Shown piece by piece: positions 3,586-6,028 of a DNA stretch of 6,028 nt. Below the pieces are notes generated by a model. It worked only from the letters and a program-made list of their open reading frames with translations. It was not told the DNA's origin and did no database searches. The first letter of the stretch is position 1, and each line of letters starts with the position of its first letter. A program made the position numbers and the translations under genes. Source of the DNA: Allobranchiibius sp038199265 (GTDB lineage: Bacteria > Actinomycetota > Actinomycetes > Actinomycetales > Dermatophilaceae); the NCBI GenBank assembly GCA_038199265.1, contig JBBPZD010000186.1, forward strand, positions 1 through 6,028, read 5' to 3'.

Positions 3586-5391
3586 TCAGCCCAAGCCCGC
3601 GACGCGCGCATCACGCACGGCAGCGGTCGCTCGAATGTGACTGAGGTGACTGAGGGCCTGCGGCAGGTTGCCGAGTTGTTCGTTTGTCCCGGGCGCGACC
3701 ATCTCGGCCATCAGACCCAGGGGCCCGGCCACGATCCGCAGCTCTTCCAGAAGCCTCGCTGCCTCCGACACCCGCCCCACCAGGGCCAGCGCGTGTACCT
3801 GCCAGAAACTGCAGGCGGTGAACGTCGCCTCCTCGCGGTCGACCCCGGTGTAACGGTAGAGCAGCGGCCCGGCGCCCAATTCGGCGCTCAACGCATCGAT
3901 GGTGCTGGACATGCGGGGGCCGGTGTCGAAGTCCAGCTGGGCGCTGAGCAGCACCGAGGCGTCGAGGTCTGCACTGCCCGCGTAGAACGTGTACGCCGAC
4001 TTCTGCTCCGACCAGCAGTGCTCCTGCACCCACTCTCTGATCACGCCGGCTTCGGCGCGCCACCGTTTGCCGGTCCCGGTGAGGTGTCCTGCCTCGGCCA
4101 GCTTCGCGGCGGAGTCCAGCGCGCGCCAGCAGTTCATCTTCGAGGACGTGTAGGGGCGATTGGTCTGCAGTTCCCAAATGCCCGCGTCGTCCTGGCGCCA
4201 TTGGTCAGCGCACTGGTCAGCCAGATCCGCGAGTTGACGGTTGGATCCGGTGTCGAGGACATGCCCGTGGAACACCCAGTTCGCGACAGTTCCGAACAGG
4301 TCGCCGTAGATGCCGAGCTGGGTCTGGTCCGAGGCGCCGTTGCCGAGCTGGACGGGCAGGCTGTGGCGGTATCCGGGCACGTCGGGGGTTTTCACGCCGT
4401 CCGTCGTGGCACCGCTGAGCGTGTACATGACGTGCACGTCCGGGCCGTTGTTCTCGATCGCGTGCAACAGCCACGCGACTGCCGCGTGTACCTCCTCCTG
4501 CAACCCGAGAACCGACATCGCATCGATGGTGAACGCCGCGTCCCTGATCCAGGAGTAGCGGTAGTCCCAGTTTTTCGGGCCGCCGACAGACTCAGGAAGT
4601 GAGGTGGTGGCGGCGGCGGCCACGGCGCCCGTCTCGGCGATCACCAACGTCTTCAGAGCCAGCGCGCTGCGCACGATCTCTTGTCGATCAGCGCCCTGCC
4701 ACACAACCCCCGTCGTCCACTGCCGCCAGGCATTCGCACTGACATCTATTCGGTGATCGATGGCGCCGACGTCGCACATGAAGAGCGGGTCGGCGTCCGA
4801 AGCGACGACCCCCACGATGCGCCGCTCGCCCTCATCGACCTCGAATACGGCCTCCACGCGGTCGTAAGAGCACTGCAGTTCGATCTCATCACTGCAGCGC
4901 ACCCCCATCGTCAGGCTGCCGGTGTGCACGATAGGCCCGCGCTCGTCGTCTTCGACCCACGGCTGCCACTCGCGCAGGCCGTCACCTGGTTGCACCAGCA
5001 GCTCCAGCTCGACACGCCCCTGCAGCCCCTCGATCCGGCGGCCGAGTTCTCCCCAAGGCAGGGCACCCGCACTGCCGGAGTTCAGGGAGTCGGTCACCCG
5101 CACAACTCCCGTGAGGGTGGTCCACGTTGTCTCTATGAGGTTGGTGTGCGGCACGTACCGACGCTCGTACGTCGCGTCACGGTCGGTCGGGCACAACCGC
5201 AACCGACCACCGCGTTCCGGATCGAGCAAGCCAGCGAACGGCGGCTTGGAATCCAATCTCGGTACCGCCCACCAGTCGATCGATCCGTCCGTCGCGATGA
5301 GCGCCACGCCGCGCCCGTCACCCAGCACTCCGTACTCGGAAATAGGGGCGAACCCGTCGGCGTCTCGGACCTGCGGTTGCTTCATCGACAT
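3586..5391 (-). CDS. GH15 family glucoamylase/trehalase-like glycoside hydrolase
   Basis: A 601-residue cytoplasmic enzyme (no signal peptide) of normal family length. Residues 17-65 are the trehalase-like N-terminal segment (ISEYGVLGDGRGVALIATDGSIDWW split around IATDG, then GLLDPERGG). The (alpha/alpha)6 catalytic domain follows from about 235 to 590, with SLPE..GG..NWDYRYSWIRDA (264-285). GIWE (404-407) supplies the general acid, Glu407, and GLMAE (559-563) the general base, Glu563. Family members hydrolyse alpha-glucosidic bonds with inversion; actinobacterial ones of this type are often trehalases, releasing glucose from trehalose, but glucoamylase-like activity is possible. Oddity: Met564 follows the base where Glu or Gln is usual, then a normal EQLGNLPQALSH. 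I start at the ATG at 5391 since TAGCTT is 6 nt upstream; the ATG at 5385 has GGGGA 6 nt before it and is an equal rival. Divergent from the TelA-like gene. Confidence 0.93.
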   Translation of the reverse strand: MSMKQPQVRDADGFAPISEYGVLGDGRGVALIATDGSIDWWAVPRLDSKPPFAGLLDPERGGRLRLCPTDRDATYERRYVPHTNLIETTWTTLTGVVRVTDSLNSGSAGALPWGELGRRIEGLQGRVELELLVQPGDGLREWQPWVEDDERGPIVHTGSLTMGVRCSDEIELQCSYDRVEAVFEVDEGERRIVGVVASDADPLFMCDVGAIDHRIDVSANAWRQWTTGVVWQGADRQEIVRSALALKTLVIAETGAVAAAATTSLPESVGGPKNWDYRYSWIRDAAFTIDAMSVLGLQEEVHAAVAWLLHAIENNGPDVHVMYTLSGATTDGVKTPDVPGYRHSLPVQLGNGASDQTQLGIYGDLFGTVANWVFHGHVLDTGSNRQLADLADQCADQWRQDDAGIWELQTNRPYTSSKMNCWRALDSAAKLAEAGHLTGTGKRWRAEAGVIREWVQEHCWSEQKSAYTFYAGSADLDASVLLSAQLDFDTGPRMSSTIDALSAELGAGPLLYRYTGVDREEATFTACSFWQVHALALVGRVSEAARLLEELRIVAGPLGLMAEMVAPGTNEQLGNLPQALSHLSHIRATAAVRDARVAGLG

Positions 5392-5397
5392 TCCCCG

Positions 5398-5403
5398 AAG
5401 CTA
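5398..5403 (-). promoter_or_regulatory. Putative -10 of a leaderless promoter for the GH15 gene
   Basis: TAGCTT on the minus strand is followed by exactly 6 nt (CGGGGA) and the ATG at 5391. If transcription starts at that ATG the GGGGA cannot serve as ribosome binding site; if it starts further upstream, GGGGA would fit the ATG at 5385. Confidence 0.35.
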
Positions 5404-5485
5404 CCGGCGAGGATGCAGTGCACGCGCAGGCCGGTGGCCGAGCGACGGAACCGATGGGTGCCGCCCAGTCGTCCTCTCTACAGTG

Positions 5486-5498
5486 GTTCCTTAGGAAC
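5486..5498. promoter_or_regulatory. Perfect palindrome GTTCCT-T-AGGAAC, candidate operator before the TelA-like gene
   Basis: Six-bp arms around one central base, 33 nt before the ATG at 5532. TACAGT (5479-5484), a possible -10, lies 1 nt upstream, so the palindrome would cover the transcription start and a bound repressor would block it. No recognisable -35 accompanies it. Which protein binds is unknown. Confidence 0.4.
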
Positions 5499-5531
5499 GG
5501 CGTATGCAGTGCGCCCGAGATGGAGGCTTCG

Positions 5532-6028
5532 ATGTCTGAACTGGATCTGACCGCGACCGGCAACAGCACCGGCCCGGCCCTGGCCAAGGCGCCGGCACCC
5601 GGTGCCTTCGTGCTGGAGGCGCCCGCCCCGACCCCGATGGTGCAGGAATCGCAGGCGGTGCAGTCCGTCCAGGTCGCGCCCGAGGCGCAGACCGAGATCG
5701 AACGCAAAGCGCAGGCCTTCGTCACCGATCTGACCTCGATGGACATGAAGGCACCGGCGTTCACGGACAAGGTGAACTCGATCGTGCTGATGGGTGACGC
5801 AGACATCAAGCGAACGTCCGAGGTGTCCAACCGGATGCTGCAACGGCCGGCCGCGCAGGCCGGCGACAAGAGCCCCCAGGGCAAGGTCAGCACCACGCTG
5901 GTCGACCTGCGCAAAACGGTCACTGAGCTCGACCCGAACCGTGCCGACCTCAAGGGCTTGAAGCGGGTGCTGAAGTGGCTGCCCGGTGGCGGCAGGATAG
6001 AGAACTACTTCGCGAAGTACGAGACCGC
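5532..6028 (+). CDS. TelA-like toxic anion resistance family protein, N-terminal part (runs off right edge)
   Basis: About 165 residues are in the window: MSELDLTATG, an Ala/Pro-rich low-complexity segment, then FVLEAPAPTP (about 25-34). The typical TelA start follows: EIERKAQAFVTDLTSMD, then FTDKVNSIVLMGDADIKRTSEVSNRMLQRP, then TTLVDLRKTVTELDPNRADL and LPGGGRIENYF. The family (TelA/KlaA-like) was named for tellurite resistance, but the biochemical role is not settled; members are cytosolic, helical, about 350-400 residues, and often part of stress or envelope-related loci. No stop codon occurs in the window. The start is well supported: GGAGG (5522-5526) lies 5 nt before the ATG, the only classical ribosome binding site in this window. 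It is divergent from the GH15 gene across 140 nt. Confidence 0.9.
   Translation, partial: MSELDLTATGNSTGPALAKAPAPGAFVLEAPAPTPMVQESQAVQSVQVAPEAQTEIERKAQAFVTDLTSMDMKAPAFTDKVNSIVLMGDADIKRTSEVSNRMLQRPAAQAGDKSPQGKVSTTLVDLRKTVTELDPNRADLKGLKRVLKWLPGGGRIENYFAKYET

Noticed and set aside
3583..4602. Plus-strand 339-codon open frame inside the GH15 gene
   Set aside because: Antisense shadow of a gene with clear GH15 catalytic motifs; its product is low-complexity and resembles nothing known to me.
4681..5550. Plus-strand 289-codon open frame reaching into the TelA-like gene
   Set aside because: Antisense to GH15 for most of its length and overlaps the well-supported TelA-like start in another frame.
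5318..5953. Minus-strand open frame over the TelA-like gene
   Set aside because: Shadow of the plus-strand gene, which has a ribosome binding site and family motifs.

Overview
The base composition is GC-rich, with strong G/C at third codon positions in the real genes. Several genes carry a TANNNT hexamer exactly 6 nt before the start codon and no ribosome binding site. Together with the gene families present (RibD-like reductase, GH15 trehalase-like enzyme, TelA-type protein), this points to a high-GC Gram-positive actinomycete. A micrococcal lineage is my guess, and the sequence alone does not settle it.

Layout, left to right. (1) The 5' end of a RibD-type pyrimidine/dihydrofolate reductase family gene runs leftwards out of the window. 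(2) A LysR-type regulator lies on the minus strand. (3) Divergent from it, across an 81-nt AT-rich gap with two matching dyads, is the first of three small basic proteins of unknown function. (4) The second and third small genes follow on the plus strand. They are paralogues with a shared N-terminus (M-x-H-M-M-x-R-F-R) and one or two copies of a 12-residue motif, HDALGGLADVHR. (5) A SpoU/TrmH-family RNA 2'-O-methyltransferase follows. (6) Convergent to it is a full-length GH15 glucoamylase/trehalase-like enzyme. (7) Divergent from that, a TelA-like toxic anion resistance gene runs off the right edge.

The flanking genes are ordinary. The interesting part is 1243-2616. All three small genes are preceded by the same spacing: TTGTNC at -35 from the ATG, a 17-nt spacer, a -10-like NANNNT hexamer, then exactly 6 nt to the ATG. 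This fits leaderless transcripts driven by related promoters. The two repeat-containing genes also share a 17-nt block with an inverted repeat (GTTCG-N4-CGAAY) covering the spacer and -10. The first two are followed by strong hairpins, so each looks like its own transcription unit. Codon comparison of the repeats shows only synonymous changes between the two copies within one gene, which is good evidence for real, selected proteins. Their function is unknown.

The regulator and the first small gene probably form one circuit. Two TACT-N4-AGTA sites, 31 bp apart, sit between them in the usual arrangement of LysR recognition and activation sites. No CRISPR array, tRNA, rRNA or insertion sequence was seen.
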